From positions 5,744,839 through 5,808,838 of the forward strand of contig NC_087383.1 in the NCBI RefSeq assembly GCF_963675165.1: DNA of 64,000 bases, written 5' to 3'. The translations under genes and the position numbers were made by a program. Below the pieces are notes generated by a model. It was given only the letters and a program-made list of their open reading frames with translations. It searched no databases and was not told where the DNA came from. This document shows, one piece after another, positions 1 to 13,625 of the stretch; within the stretch, counting starts at the first letter, position 1, and the number at the start of each line of letters is the position of its first letter. This DNA comes from Halichondria panicea. Lineage: Eukaryota > Porifera > Demospongiae > Suberitida > Halichondriidae.

Positions 1-172
1 ATACAGGATTTTGAAGTAGAGGAGGGAAATGAGAAAGTGACCAGAAAATGTTGCTAAAAAAGGTCAACTGTTATTTCAATACCCAGCTATGGACACTCAG
101 TCATAATTGAAAGGGGGGGGAAATTGGAGCTAGGGGGGATATCCCCCCTTTCCCCCTGTATGACACCCTGCA
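1..172 (+). repeat. Dispersed repeat, copy 1
   Basis: The block opening with ATACAGGATTTTGAAGTAGA and closing with CCCTGTATGACACCCTG recurs in inverted orientation at about 2916-3114. The two copies share their end sequences and differ in internal G/C homopolymers. I see no coding potential. It looks like a short interspersed or non-autonomous mobile repeat; the family is not recognised. Confidence 0.6.
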
Positions 173-174
173 TG

Positions 175-673
175 TACACAAATATTTTGTTTAGGGTACG
201 TACTTTTCTATATACCTGAACTAGAAAGAGTACCCTCTTTAGCTAATAATTCCTAAGGTTAAAGGACACATACTTTAACCTTTACCCAGGGGTTTGGCTT
301 ATATTTAGAGCGCAGCCTTAGAGTTTGAGTGCACCAGCACGGCATGTCTTCAGGTTATTAGAACACATAATCAATTTATAGTTCTGTAGCCAACAGTTCT
401 CTATAAATCCTCTTGTATATATCAGCCTAGTTACACCAGAGTTCCCACTATTGATAAGTGCATGTTCTAAGGGATTCTAATAACCTGAAGACATACTGTA
501 TATATAGTGCACTCAAACTCTAAGGCTGCGCTCTAAATAAAATGCAAGCCACATCCCTGAGTAGAAGTAAAAGAGGTGCTTTAACCTATTTAGGGGTGTA
601 GAGTTTTTATTTGAGGGTACTCTTTCCAGTTCAGGTATGTTAAAAGTAGGTACCCTACAAAATTATTTGTGTA
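175..673. repeat. Foldback (palindromic) MITE-like element
   Basis: The two halves are inverted copies. The left arm has TAGGGTACGTACTTTTCTAT and, further in, TAGAGCGCAGCCTTAGAGTT. The right arm has the complement, ending with AAGTAGGTACCCTACAAAA near 660. The arms are about 200 bp and mismatch at a few positions. No ORF. The structure fits a non-autonomous DNA transposon with long terminal inverted repeats. Confidence 0.7.
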
Positions 674-709
674 CCAAAACTGATAAGAGCATCACTAAGT
701 ATTTCTTCT

Positions 710-896
710 ATCGTATAGCGGGTAATTTTCGAGGGGTAAAAGAATTCGTTATTTTCATGGGCAAGCTGACCTCCATGAAACTTTAGCGTAGGCGTGGCTT
801 ACCGGAATGTATGAATGCAATGAAACTAAACGAAATTTTTTACTCACAAAAATCACCGTTTTCGAATTTTTACCCCACGAAAATTACCTGCTATAA
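710..896. repeat. MITE with CGTATAGCGGGTAATTTT ends, copy 1
   Basis: It starts CGTATAGCGGGTAATTTTCG and ends with the near complement (ACGAAAATTACCTGCTATA). A related copy begins at about 63836 and runs off the window, sharing the internal GGCGTGGCTTA motif. A more distant relative lies at about 45591-45690. Non-coding. Confidence 0.65.
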
Positions 897-1462
897 TTAT
901 GGTAAAAATATATATTTTCTATTCCAGAATTAGTACCCTATATACAAGTACGACCTCCAATATGGCACTGATATTGCGCCATATTTTCCTGTGGGCTAGA
1001 ATTGAGGCTACATTTACTTCCATGACGCGACATTAATTTATCAACACACATGTCGCTACTTTTAGAGAGGTATAATTGCCTAAGTTCGAGGGTGTTTGAG
1101 AGGTCGCATTACATTGAAGTCAGTATATACAGGAGGTCCAGCATAGCGTGCCTGGATCACTACAAGTTCATCGTTACAATTTATTGTTTCTAGTCATGTG
1201 ATTAAACGTCCAGAACTTCATACAGGACTGGGGAGCTGCTCGCTCTAATCTTATAATATCATTAGCACAGGGCGCTTGAAAATAATAATTTATATAATTT
1301 ATTGTCGCCACTGCATTTTATATGTACACGACTGTGTTATCGCTGCAAAACTTTCATTTCACAATACGCAGATATCTGGTTCCCCATTTTGTGAAATGTG
1401 AATTTTGACCCCTGTCAGTGCCTGATAGAGATATCTTTATTTTATATCACACACACACACAG
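897..1462. other. Gene-free stretch upstream of the CKS exon
   Basis: I searched here for an upstream CKS exon, which should encode a Tyr-Tyr-Ser-Asp/Glu-Lys-Tyr type motif, and found none. No repeat or RNA gene recognised. Confidence 0.4.
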
Positions 1463-1667
1463 ACATGTGATTCTCCCCAAGGAGCTCTGTAAGAAAATGC
1501 CGAATCGGCGGCTCATGACGGAGGAGGAATGGCGTAGTATGGGGGTCACACAATCACAGGGATGGTGCCACTACATGCTCCACACCCCTGAACCTCACAT
1601 CCTATTATTCAGGCGTCCAATCACAGATCAGGAGGCGGCCAAACGAGCTAATAATTTGATACGATAA
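1463..1667 (+). CDS. CKS1: Cyclin-dependent kinase regulatory subunit (CKS1/CKS2 type), last exon
   Basis: The exon encodes about 67 residues running from RHVILPKEL through [18 protein letters not shown] and [10 protein letters not shown] to a TAA stop. These are the family hallmarks: the HxMLP-like anion site region, the GVxQSxGWxHYxxHxPEPHxLLFRRP core, and the HTPEPH hinge where CKS proteins exchange a beta strand. CKS proteins bind CDKs and phosphorylated substrates in cell-cycle control. The exon begins after a (CA)n-AG acceptor, with the first Arg codon split (phase 2). The N-terminal exon that should supply the ISYSDKY-like segment is not visible and presumably lies left of the window or across a long intron. 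The C-terminal tail ([15 protein letters not shown]) is longer than in human CKS1. It converges on the eS6 gene. The symbol denotes the family; I cannot separate CKS1 from CKS2 here. Confidence 0.9.
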
Positions 1668-2412
1668 TTTATTGCGAGTCCTTTAATTCATCGTGATGTT
1701 GTGGACTGCTTTGATTGAGCAAATGTTTTGTTGTTTGGACAGTTTATTGAGTGTGCTTACGTACGTACGTCTGTGTATACATGTTTCAAAACCACATTAT
1801 TCTTTATAGTGCACACCTGTTGTATATTTCTAAAAGCATGTTACCTAGAATTGTGTGTGCGGCCTTGGAGTAGACACACCCGTTTTAGTAATGTCTAAAT
1901 TGTTTTGGAATGTCTATTTTTTGTGTTGCAATAATCTGCAGTAGGCAATTATAAGGCCAAGAGGTTTATGACTCTGGGGCTCATTAATTTAGGCCACGCC
2001 TCCAAAGTAATGTCAATTGATCGAGGGGGAAGAGCTATATATACTATAGTAAATAAAAAAAATACTTACACTTAGGGCACATGCAAATATGGGATGGTAT
2101 TAGTAAAGACATTGCATGCAGTATAGGTACCAGGCTTCTGAGAAACTACGAATAAATAATGGCCACATGACTTAATCACTTGTGAATAACAATGAGATCC
2201 CATCACTACACTATTATCCACACATTTTTCAGCATAATTATGTTTGTATCTTATGCGCAAATTCTGAATCTATACAGTACCAACTTTTACATGCAATGAC
2301 ACAATAATTATTATTCAACAATAGGGAATATATAATTTTAAACTTCACAGATAGAGAGTTTCATTGACAACCATGCACACGGCGGAACTATCTCAACACA
2401 GTCCACAGTCAG
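1668..2412. other. Intergenic region between convergent CKS and eS6 genes
   Basis: It holds the 3' UTRs of both genes and no gene that I can support. Confidence 0.5.
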
Positions 2413-5005
<2,593 letters not shown>

Positions 5006-5050
5006 CTTGTCTTGGACAACGTGTGCGAGAAAGAAAAAATGTTGCACATG
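5006..5050 (-). promoter_or_regulatory. eS6 5' UTR with 5'-TOP-like pyrimidine tract
   Basis: On the minus strand, just upstream of the ATG, the sequence reads ATTTTTTCTTTCTCGCACAC and then GTTGTCCAAGACAAG before ATGAAG. The T/C-rich tract about 20-35 nt before the start fits a terminal oligopyrimidine leader, which couples ribosomal-protein translation to TOR signalling. The transcription start itself is inferred. Confidence 0.55.
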
Positions 5051-5766
5051 CGCACGACATAACTGCTGACATTGCTGCAAAAGAGGGGTGGGGCTACGTA
5101 CAGCTATATACAAGTGTCAACTCTTTCACGTCTATGTGCACCAGGGGTGTTTGAGGCCTTGAAGAGACTGTGTATTGCATACCAAGATGACAGCATGTGT
5201 TCAGGTATTGTAGCAACATGTACAGTATACCCTTAAATGATAGGGTTAGACTACAATCAGGGCAGTACAGAGGCAACATTAGCTATAACAAAGTAATGTG
5301 TACATACCTCTAAATACTGCTTTCTATTGCTCGCTATGTAGGGTAATCTCGCATCTGGTCACTATTGCACTGATTTCATGACCCTTACTGGAATGTTGGC
5401 AGTGCCAATCAGAATTTGACTATACTTGTTTAGTGGGCGGTGACACCCTGTAATGTAGAGGATAAAATGGATGTGAAAATATGTTGATTATTTACTCTGT
5501 ACAACAAGAAGGCTAATACATACCTTAATAGGCCTCCTCTCCCAATGTCTGCATGCTCACGAGACTATGTGTGGGGATGGTTTATTTTGTGGATATTATC
5601 AGGCCTGTTTTTGTGATCCATAACTTGAATTGTATATTGCCAGACCGATTCAATATTTTGTTTTCAGTAGATCATTCTGTGATAGTGTACATATAGCTTA
5701 GCCCAAAAATGTAGGAGTTGTACCTAACTATATTCTACGAGATTTTAACTGTGATTTCTGGTATAG
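5051..5766. other. Intergenic between eS6 and LRRC61-like genes
   Basis: The two genes diverge here, so this stretch should hold both promoters and probably the missing first exon of the LRR gene. I see no clear ORF or repeat. Confidence 0.4.
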
Positions 5767-8700
5767 AAATCGAAGTGAAAAAAAAAAGTGGAGAATTTGA
5801 TTTGGAGTCTATATACACACTGGACTTGTCTCATCAAGGTAACCTCTCACATAGTTCAGGGTATATACAACACTAGCTGGCATTATAGCGTTTAATATAA
5901 TAGGAGGCTATATAATTATAACAGTTCACTGGACCATGTTACTATTATAGTTACACAGTGTATGATGTCATAGGAACTATATATCATTACCCACTCTTTG
6001 AGTTTGCATGCATGCATGATTGTAATTATTGGACTGCTGCTTTAATTTTATGTAGCTTTGGCATCTCTACCGAGGCATCAGCACCTGTGGTGCTTTCATT
6101 ATAGCTAGCGTTCTAAGTAGAGTAGCAACACTCCATGGACAAGTTTCGCTACACGCTCTTCTTCTCTTCTGTTTTACTCTGGTCCCCTACCAATGTAGAA
6201 CATCCTTTTACAAATTCTCATTTTTTCCGCATGCAATCACAATATGGAATAGGCTGGTTAACCACAAGGACTTTACTTTAGTAGACTGTACTAGTATAAG
6301 TTCATTTAAGTCTCATCTGTATTCACATCTAGTTGACATGTTGTAACTATTAAAACGTATGTTATATAGGACTCACTTCACCCTAGCTTTGTAGCTATTT
6401 GTGTATCCTTGCAATTAATTGCTAAATCTTTCATAAAAAAAAAAAAAAAAGGCTGCAATGGCATTCCAAAAAGCAAAACTATAGGCATAACTCGAGAACG
6501 AAGCATTATTTTGCAAATCCACGAATTAGTATCCAAGAAAACGTTACTAGAAGCCTATAGAAACTCTTATACTTACAGTTCGTTGATCTTTGAGTAGCTG
6601 TATATATAGCAGTCTATACACACACAGACACACTACCGTATACCTCGCTTGCGCATGCGCACCGAGGCATAACTAGCCAAGGCACACGTCTACACTGATT
6701 ATACTCTGTACAGGGAAATTTTTTTTAAATCACCTCATACTATACCCTCATACACATACCCGCCCACTCCCAATGCCCCCCCAACCTTCACACTTCACAC
6801 AGCCCTCACGGGTCTTGGCTCCCTCCCCCACTGCACACAACTGTGTGTACTGAACCTCTCACACAATCAACTCTCAACAGTAGCTCCACTAGACACTCTA
6901 ACACAACTAGAGCAGTTGGACATATCCTCCAATCAGATCAAAGCATTGGGTACGTCTGTTCACTACTGTTTTATACCTGATATTACTGCTTGTGTTTCCA
7001 AACAAAGCTGCTTTTTGGTAGACAATTAGCGTCTATAAAACTGTACTAAAGAAAAGTAGCAATTATAGGATAAAGTTAAGTGACTTTTTTATTCAGATGG
7101 GATGGAGCAGATGGAGAGACTAATCTCTCTGAATGTAGCAGGGAACCTAATCAGCAGGTGAGATAATTATGTTATTAGCGAATGAGTATACCAATGTGAT
7201 ACATGTCAGTGGCGTAGGAAGCAATTTTTCAATAGGTGGGGGCTCATGGGGGGGGGGGGCTCTAGTTTTTGAATGAAAAAAAGTTCATAGTGTAGCTTGA
7301 AAATAATGTTCACAAGCTGCACTATGAACTTTTATTCATCTACTTAAATAGCGTAGAAAGATGGGGGGTCCAGCCCCTAGAGCCCCCTTCCTATGCCACG
7401 TACTGTAAATATGTATATATTTGGGTTGTCAATAAAAATGTACACAAACAATATTTCTTACTTTTTGTGATCAGCCTTAACTATTGAACTGAGTGTTCTG
7501 TATTGAAACCACACCACACACACGCACACGCATACACACACACTATAATTATTATATACATCCACTCCACACACATGCACACACACTTACACAGTTTAGA
7601 TTCTCTTCTTCCGTTGGCGTCGCTATATAGTCTCCGAACACTCACAATGTCACAATCATCACAAACCACACCCATCACCAATCCAGTGTGCCTTTCACCC
7701 ACCTATACACTATTCAAAGGTACCATACATAATTATTTGCCTCGATAAAATAATGTTAAAGAGATAAATATTTTCGCACATAATTATTTGCAACAAGCTA
7801 CGTACGTATTAACTTTCAACGGCAAAAAATATGTGGGTATAACAATGATAGCTAAAGATATAATTATGTTGCCATGAAACTAATACTAAATCCTCCAATT
7901 ATTATTACAGAGTCACCTTGTAACTACATAGCGTCTCTTCACTGGTTGGACGAAGAGGTTGTGGGTGGAGCTTTCCACAAGAGGGTACGACAAGTGTGTA
8001 GCCAAAACACTGGAGAAAAATCGGCCCATCAGAATACTCAAAGAATAGGTGAGAGCATAGCAATATCTTAACTTTCAGAAAATGAGAAATGCCAGAACTA
8101 GCTATTATAGCGCTAAGCTTTTTGTTTAAATTCCGATTTTGTGCAAGATCAACTATACCGTATAAGCGCGACATTTTCAAAGTGCTTAAATTGCATATGC
8201 ATGCATGCATGAAGTATAGGCCTCTAAAAAATGTCATTGTCCTTTGATACCTTCGTATTTCGTAGACGTGGAGAACTAACCCTCGAAAGCAGCAAAACAA
8301 TTATAAGAACCTCCAAAATTTTGCGCTGTGTACATATGTATATTGAAACTGAACAATGTGCGTGCTTAATCAGTAATTGCTTGAAAGCCCGTACTCTTCT
8401 CTCATGTAGATGAACTAGCTGATCCTTTAAATGGTTTCAGCCTGGACCACCGTGACAAGCAGCTGTCAGGTACGTGTGAGTGTAGTGGTTAGTATCATTG
8501 TGTGTACTGTGTTTAGAACTCAGTGATGCATCACATGACCGCAATAGACTATGCATGCATGGGGACCAATCCTAAGGTGCATGGCTGTGATATGCATATT
8601 TCATAGTTTACAGTAGTCCTGAGGTAGCATACCGTAGACACGTAGAATATAGGTTCGTCATTTTATGTGTAATTGTTCTGTTAACTGTTTCGGACTCTCT

Positions 8701-8820
8701 TATAATATAATTATTCTTGCAGCCCTATTGACTGACTGTGTAGAGGTATCACTGAGAGTGAGTGCAGAGGTGGCTGAATTGAACCTTCAGTTAAAAAACA
8801 CTTATTCACAACATCTATAA
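5767..8820 (+). CDS. LRRC61: Leucine-rich repeat protein, LRRC61-like, 7 exons seen
   Basis: Exons at 5767-5838 (start uncertain), 6803-6949, 7097-7157, 7595-7719, 7911-8048, 8410-8469 and 8723-8820 (TAA) join in frame through GT-AG introns, mostly phase 1. The product begins KKKSGEFDLESIYTLDLS, followed by LRR units LCVLNLSHNQL, LEQLDISSNQIKALDG and LISLNVAGNLIS. A cap-like segment follows (NPVCLSPTYTLF, then LHWLDEEVVGG) and the C terminus is helical, ending LQLKNTYSQHL. The TGEF.LES start, the three or four LRRs and the NPxC cap match my memory of vertebrate LRRC61 in order and size (about 233 residues plus a missing N terminus, versus about 259). The function of LRRC61 is poorly known; LRRs bind proteins. 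The initiating ATG was not found. Introns hold a LINE fragment and a MITE. Confidence 0.8.
6165..6345 (+). pseudogene. 3' end of a non-LTR retrotransposon ORF
   Basis: One frame reads FYKFSFFPHAITIWNRLVN, then SFKSHLYSHLVDML and a stop. This is typical of the C-terminal tail of reverse-transcriptase ORFs in CR1/jockey-like LINEs (the FFPRTI..WN.LP type motif). It is a short fragment in the first visible intron of the LRR gene, followed at 6440 by the A-run and an unrelated repeat. Confidence 0.6.
6440..6675 (+). repeat. Fragment of dispersed repeat R1, with CA run and CCTCG end
   Basis: It shares CATAACTCGAGAA, AATCCACGAAT and AAGCCTATAGAA with the longer copies at 27030, 42300 and 49640. 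It ends with (CA)n followed by CGTATACCTCGCTTGCGCAT, the terminal block seen next to the long microsatellite at 23817. Confidence 0.6.
7206..7399. repeat. MITE with GTGGCGTAGGAAG ends
   Basis: It starts CAGTGGCGTAGGAAGC and ends CTTCCTATGCCACG, with further internal inverted pairing (GTGTAGCTTGAAA against a complementary half). It lies in an intron of the LRR gene. A related end is at about 32414. Confidence 0.65.
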
Positions 8821-8845
8821 GCTAGCATTTTTTCCAATTTTAATA

Positions 8846-10090
8846 TACAGTGCAACAACCAAAGAGAGTAGATTTTTTTTTATATTATTTTTTTTCACAT
8901 TTTGTGGCATATCTTCTGAAGTAAAAGTGATATGATCTATTTGAGTGCAGGTACTGAAAGTTCAATTATTGGCGCTTCCATTGGACCACCACCTGTTACA
9001 TCATATGACATCATCACTATGAAATGGCTGTCTGAAGATGTGTACCTCCGAAAATATGTTAGGAATAGAAGTAGCTTATTTGTTTGAGTTAAGATCTGAA
9101 ATTTATTGTGTATGTACCTGACTATATTGCTCATCTTTTGAGCTTCAACGGAAGTCTGGGCTGCTAGTAAGTTCTGAGAAATACTGAATTTTGTTGTTTT
9201 TTGGTGGCAAATATGTTAGGAATACAACTTTCGATTTTATGCTAGTTAAGGTCTGATTTTTGAGGAGCATGTACTACAATAGCATAGAATTCATCTGTAC
9301 TAACTTACAGGAGCTAGACAAGTCTCATCTTTGCTAGAGCAGCCCTTCTTGTCAAAAATGGTGATTTTGCTCCGTTTTGCTACTTTTGCTGACGTATGCA
9401 ATGATATTCATTGATTTGTGACATCACAAATCATCTTGTTGTTATTTGCTACATCCAAAGGTCATGTGATGTCTACCTGCAAATACACAGTTGGTTTTGG
9501 TCATTCTGTGTCACAGGGGCGTGGTAATTGAGCTTACTACGTAGCCAAATTGCCCCAAAAGTCATAAAAAGCACTGTTTTTGACAAGATGGGCCGCTCTA
9601 GCAAAGAAGAGGCTAGCCTAACTCCTGTAAGTTAGTACAGATGAAAAGTACACTATTGTAGTACATGCTGCTCAAAAATCAGACCTTAACTAATATAAAA
9701 TCGAAAGTTGTATTCCTAACATATTTGCCACCAAAAAACAACAAAATGCAGTATTTCTCAGAACTTACTAGTAGCCCAGACTTCCGTTGAAGCTCAAAAG
9801 ATGAGCAATATACTCAGGTACATGCAAAACAAATTTCAGATCTTAACTCAAACAAATAAGCTACTTCTATTCCTAACATATTTTCGGAAGTACACATCTT
9901 CAGACAGCCATTTTATACTGATGATGTCATGTGATGTAACAGGTGGTGGTCCAATGGAAGCGCCAATAGTTGAACTTTCAGTACCTGCACTCAAATAGAT
10001 CATATCACTTTTACTTTAGAAGATATACCACAAAATGTAAAAAATGTGTACCAAAAAAAAAAATCTACTCTCTTTGGTTGTTGCACTGTA
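8846..10090. mobile_element. 1.25 kb palindromic (foldback) element
   Basis: The ends are exact inverted copies, TACAGTGCAACAACC at the left and its complement ending at 10090. The inversion continues inward for nearly 500 bp per arm, leaving a loop of about 250 bp around 9340-9590. Mirror-image open frames of 65 codons lie in the two arms (8937-9134 minus, 9801-9998 plus); I treat them as by-products of the palindrome, not genes. It begins 26 bp after the LRR gene stop codon. Confidence 0.8.
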
Positions 10091-10394
10091 AATTAAAGGC
10101 ATTTTGCTATAACCTGTCAAACACCTGTGTATTGAAACATAAATAAATGACATTGTTCCTAAGCTTTATTAGAGGTTCCACTATACCTGGCCGGATGGCT
10201 ACATGCAGTATTGTATACTGAATAACCATGCACATATATATACAAGTCATGCAAGCGCTAGTCTGAAGGATATACCCCTCATTGCATGGATATAATTTTA
10301 ATAATTATAGTTATGACTCGGTGAGTGCCATCAACAGGATCGTATTATAATTCTGCTGACTTGTTCACATAATTATGCACCTAACCTAACTTAC

Positions 10395-10499
10395 CATTGA
10401 TATCCACATTGCACTCTGTGATGAGGTACTTGATAATGTTCAGGTGCCCCTCTCTGACTGCCAGTCCCAGTGGAGTTAGTCCATCACTGGTCACAGCTC
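10395..10499 (-). pseudogene. Isolated ankyrin-repeat exon
   Basis: A 105-bp exon with intact acceptor and donor encodes SDGLTPLGLAVREGHLNIIK followed by YLITECNVDIN, one ankyrin repeat of about 35 residues. It is nearly identical to exons at 45365, 48700, 59468 and 62828 that belong to the ROCO gene, including flanking intron sequence. It lies 21 kb beyond the 3' end of that gene with no other exons nearby except a truncated copy at about 10926-10950. It is most simply a stray duplicated unit, or the edge of another gene. Confidence 0.65.
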
Positions 10500-10925
10500 C
10501 TATAATTATAGTGGTGAGTCAGAGATCAGATCATGAGTGTTGTGGATGTGTGTAAATTTCGTTAGTAACAGCTAGAGCTACAAAGAACTCGATTATTATC
10601 AGTCTGAACATTATAGCTATAGGATAACAAAAATTTATTTGCTACATGCATGTATATAATCATTAACTCTTGGTGTAATTAAGAGATGGCTAGTGTTGTA
10701 TACTAAATAAAACACGAGGATTATCATGCTATATATTATGGGTTTATATGCAGAGGTGACCGTGTAATAAAAAAATATAGCACAGAAGGGACTGAATAAC
10801 TTTTATAACACGCTTGCATGTAACCTTGACAACGTGATATAAGCACATGCATGCATGCACTACTAACCCTCCATTATCAACTTCCCCTGATCATGAACTG
10901 CATTGCATGCATGTACTTAACTTAC

Positions 10926-10950
10926 CATTGACATCCACATTGCTCATCAA
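10926..10950 (-). pseudogene. Truncated ankyrin exon end
   Basis: The donor side of the same ankyrin exon type (CTTACCATTGACATCCACAT on the plus strand) is present, but similarity stops after about 25 bp of exon. Confidence 0.45.
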
Positions 10951-11293
10951 GGTCTATAGGTGACATAATATAGTATCTGGTGGCCTGTCTGTGTATGAGC
11001 GTTGACAAAGACACATCAGTATACATGTACAGCTTCGGTATACATGGTGATTCGGCAGATATAGGTTGTAACTATGCACCTATATCAATGTGTTTCCCCC
11101 CCCCAGGACATAATTATGGGGAATATAACTTTATAATTTGACTTAAAATGTTGGCCCCATATATTGCCAGTGGGTGATTTGACCTGGTCTTGCGCACTAA
11201 AAACTGCGTGCAACTGCTTGGGGATCGAAAGCCCCCATGTTGACTGGGGAAGAACACGGTAGCTAAACAACAAAAGATTAACTGTATATATGC

Positions 11294-13140
11294 ATGGAAG
11301 AAGAACTTACCAGCAAACTGATTAGGGGAAGGCGTTCTCATTCAGAACTTCTCTTCCACTCCCAAAAAATTATATCGCCACCTATAAGAACTATCAGTGT
11401 GTCTAAACACAGTTCAAATCATCTAAATGTAAACTCTATACCCCTGCATGTCACTGATCCAGTTGACTGGCAAACATAATTCTTCCAGAATACTTCCACT
11501 CCACCTTTACTACAAATAATTACCAAATTCCTTCCCTCCCAGAATGCAGGCACACCAACTAAGCAGCATCACAATAGAGCCAGAGGAAACATACCAATAT
11601 CTACCCGCAGGCCTCGAGGGCAAAGGCACTATACTGAGCAAACTGGTAGTGACAATATCAGTGCCCATGTCCTCAAAAATTGTGCCACCTCACTAACAGA
11701 AGTATACTGACGGATCTCTTCAACCTCAGTATTAGGACTGGCTACTTTCCGCCCATACAAATGGAACATTCACAATATCCGGTCCGTAAAAGGGCACCCC
11801 AATGCACGGAGGTGTCCAACTACAGGCCAATCTCTCTTCTCAGCATTACGTGACTTCGTTGGAGACAAGCTAAATGTACACCAATTTGGCTTCCTCATGC
11901 AAACATCACTCATGCCTCAGCCAGCTCCTCATAATTATTTTACTCAAACATTATAAACTCAATGGATAGCAAAATTCCGACAGACGTGGTGTACTTGGAC
12001 CTGTCTAAAGTGTTCGACAGTGTATCACACAACAAACTCTTGTACAAACTCTGGATGTTAGGCATAACAGGCCCTCTGTGGCAGTGGTTCAAAAGCTACC
12101 TTGAAGACATACACCACTTTGTAGAAGTGGAAAGCAAGCATTCCTCACAACTTCCAGTCCTATCTGGATTGCCTCAGGGGAGTATACTAGGTCCTCTCCT
12201 TTTCCTGATTTACATCAACGACCTACCAGACATAATACCTTCCTTAAAAGTATTCCTGTTTGCGGATGATACATGCAAAGCTTCTCAAAACTATCCACTC
12301 AAAAGAAATAGTATCCAATTACAATCTGACTTAAACAAAGTAACAAACTGGTGCAAAAAATGGTAATTGTCCGTGAAGTCTATTTCGATTCCGTCTATGT
12401 GGTATCTGCTGGTCTCATCCAGTACTGGCCGATAAAAACGCATAACTTTTCACTCAATGCTTCTGTTCATGCTTAGGTTCTTACAAGGATCTGGGAATAC
12501 TCGTATCAAACACACTGGACTGGTCTGAACACTACTCAACCATAATAATTATGCTCAAAAGTCTATGGGGGGCTTTAAACCTTATTAGAAGGACTATTAC
12601 AACTAACAATGCTCAAAGAATCTATATTTTGCCCTAGTCCGCTCTCACCTAACGTATTACACTCAACTTCGGAGACCACTCCGTTTTAAAAACATTGCAA
12701 AGCTCGAGAGAATCCAGAGAAGAGCAACGAACTACATTCTCGGAATAACTCTAACAGTTATAAACAGAGGCTAACTACCCTTGGTATGCTACCCCTTATG
12801 CACTGGATGGATTTACTGTTCCTGGTTAAAAACCTCAAGCAACCACAACATCCTAGACCACATTCGCTTCGTCACTACATCGTCGAGACTAGGCAGTGAG
12901 CACAGACTGGCACACAATTATACAAGATGTAACAAGGCAAGACACTTTTACAGTAGTGCGTCTGTGCAACGCAATGCCAAGCATTGATCTACATATGTCG
13001 TATCGTGGAATAGAGAGTCTCCTGTCCAAGTTCTTTTGGGAAAACTTCATCAAAAACTTTGACTCGGACAATCTGTGTACATACCATGTAAAATGTCCCT
13101 GCTCTAACCGTCTCATTCACCTATCTTATTAAATAGTTTA
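11294..13140 (+). mobile_element. Degenerate non-LTR retrotransposon (LINE)
   Basis: Fragments of one reverse-transcriptase ORF appear in order. A NYRPISLLS-type motif lies near 11820. An intact 134-codon piece at 11962-12366 contains YLDLSKVFDSVSH, LSGLPQGSILGPLLFLIYIN and the catalytic FADD box. A thumb/C-terminal piece follows (VRSHLTYYTQLRRPL and RIQRRATNYILG, about 12640-12740). Frameshifts and stops separate them, so it is dead. The motif set fits CR1/jockey-like LINEs. The 5' part before 11800 is weakly recognisable and the ends are approximate. Confidence 0.8.
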
Positions 13141-13625
13141 CCAGGTTGACTTTTAAGACTGGCAGTGGGCTACCTACTCTCACTAAAGTGTACATTTTGT
13201 ATAGAAACGTACTCAGTTTACACAATATTTAATTTTTGTTCAGCACTACTGAAAAGTTTATGATAATATAGCTATATAGCTCTTGTTGACAATTTCACAT
13301 GGTCATGTCATGTGTACACAAGGTATTTATAACCACAGTTTTACATTACTATACTAGTGTTTGTGACGTAGTGAGATAATAACGACTTTATAAGGCGTGT
13401 ATAGTAGTTGCATAATCCTCTTCATGTACTCCTGCTTTTATATATAGAGCTAAGCAAACTTACTTCCACTGTAAGCTGTCCTGTCAACTTCAATGATTTT
13501 TGTCACTGATTGCTTTCCAGCCCCACCCCTCTTTTGCACGCATGCGCATTGGCCTACCCACGTGGCTGTTTTAGAGGAACTTGGATACTATTAGTATCTA
13601 TGCTGCGCTTGAAGGCTCTCGGTCT
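13141..13625. other. Upstream region of the SH2 gene
   Basis: No gene is seen. It should contain the promoter and 5' UTR of the tandem-SH2 gene, but no element is clear enough to mark. Confidence 0.35.

Noticed and set aside
8937-9998. Two similar 65-codon ORFs on opposite strands
   Set aside because: They are mirror images created by the 1.25 kb palindrome, with no homology, neighbours or codon bias to support a gene.
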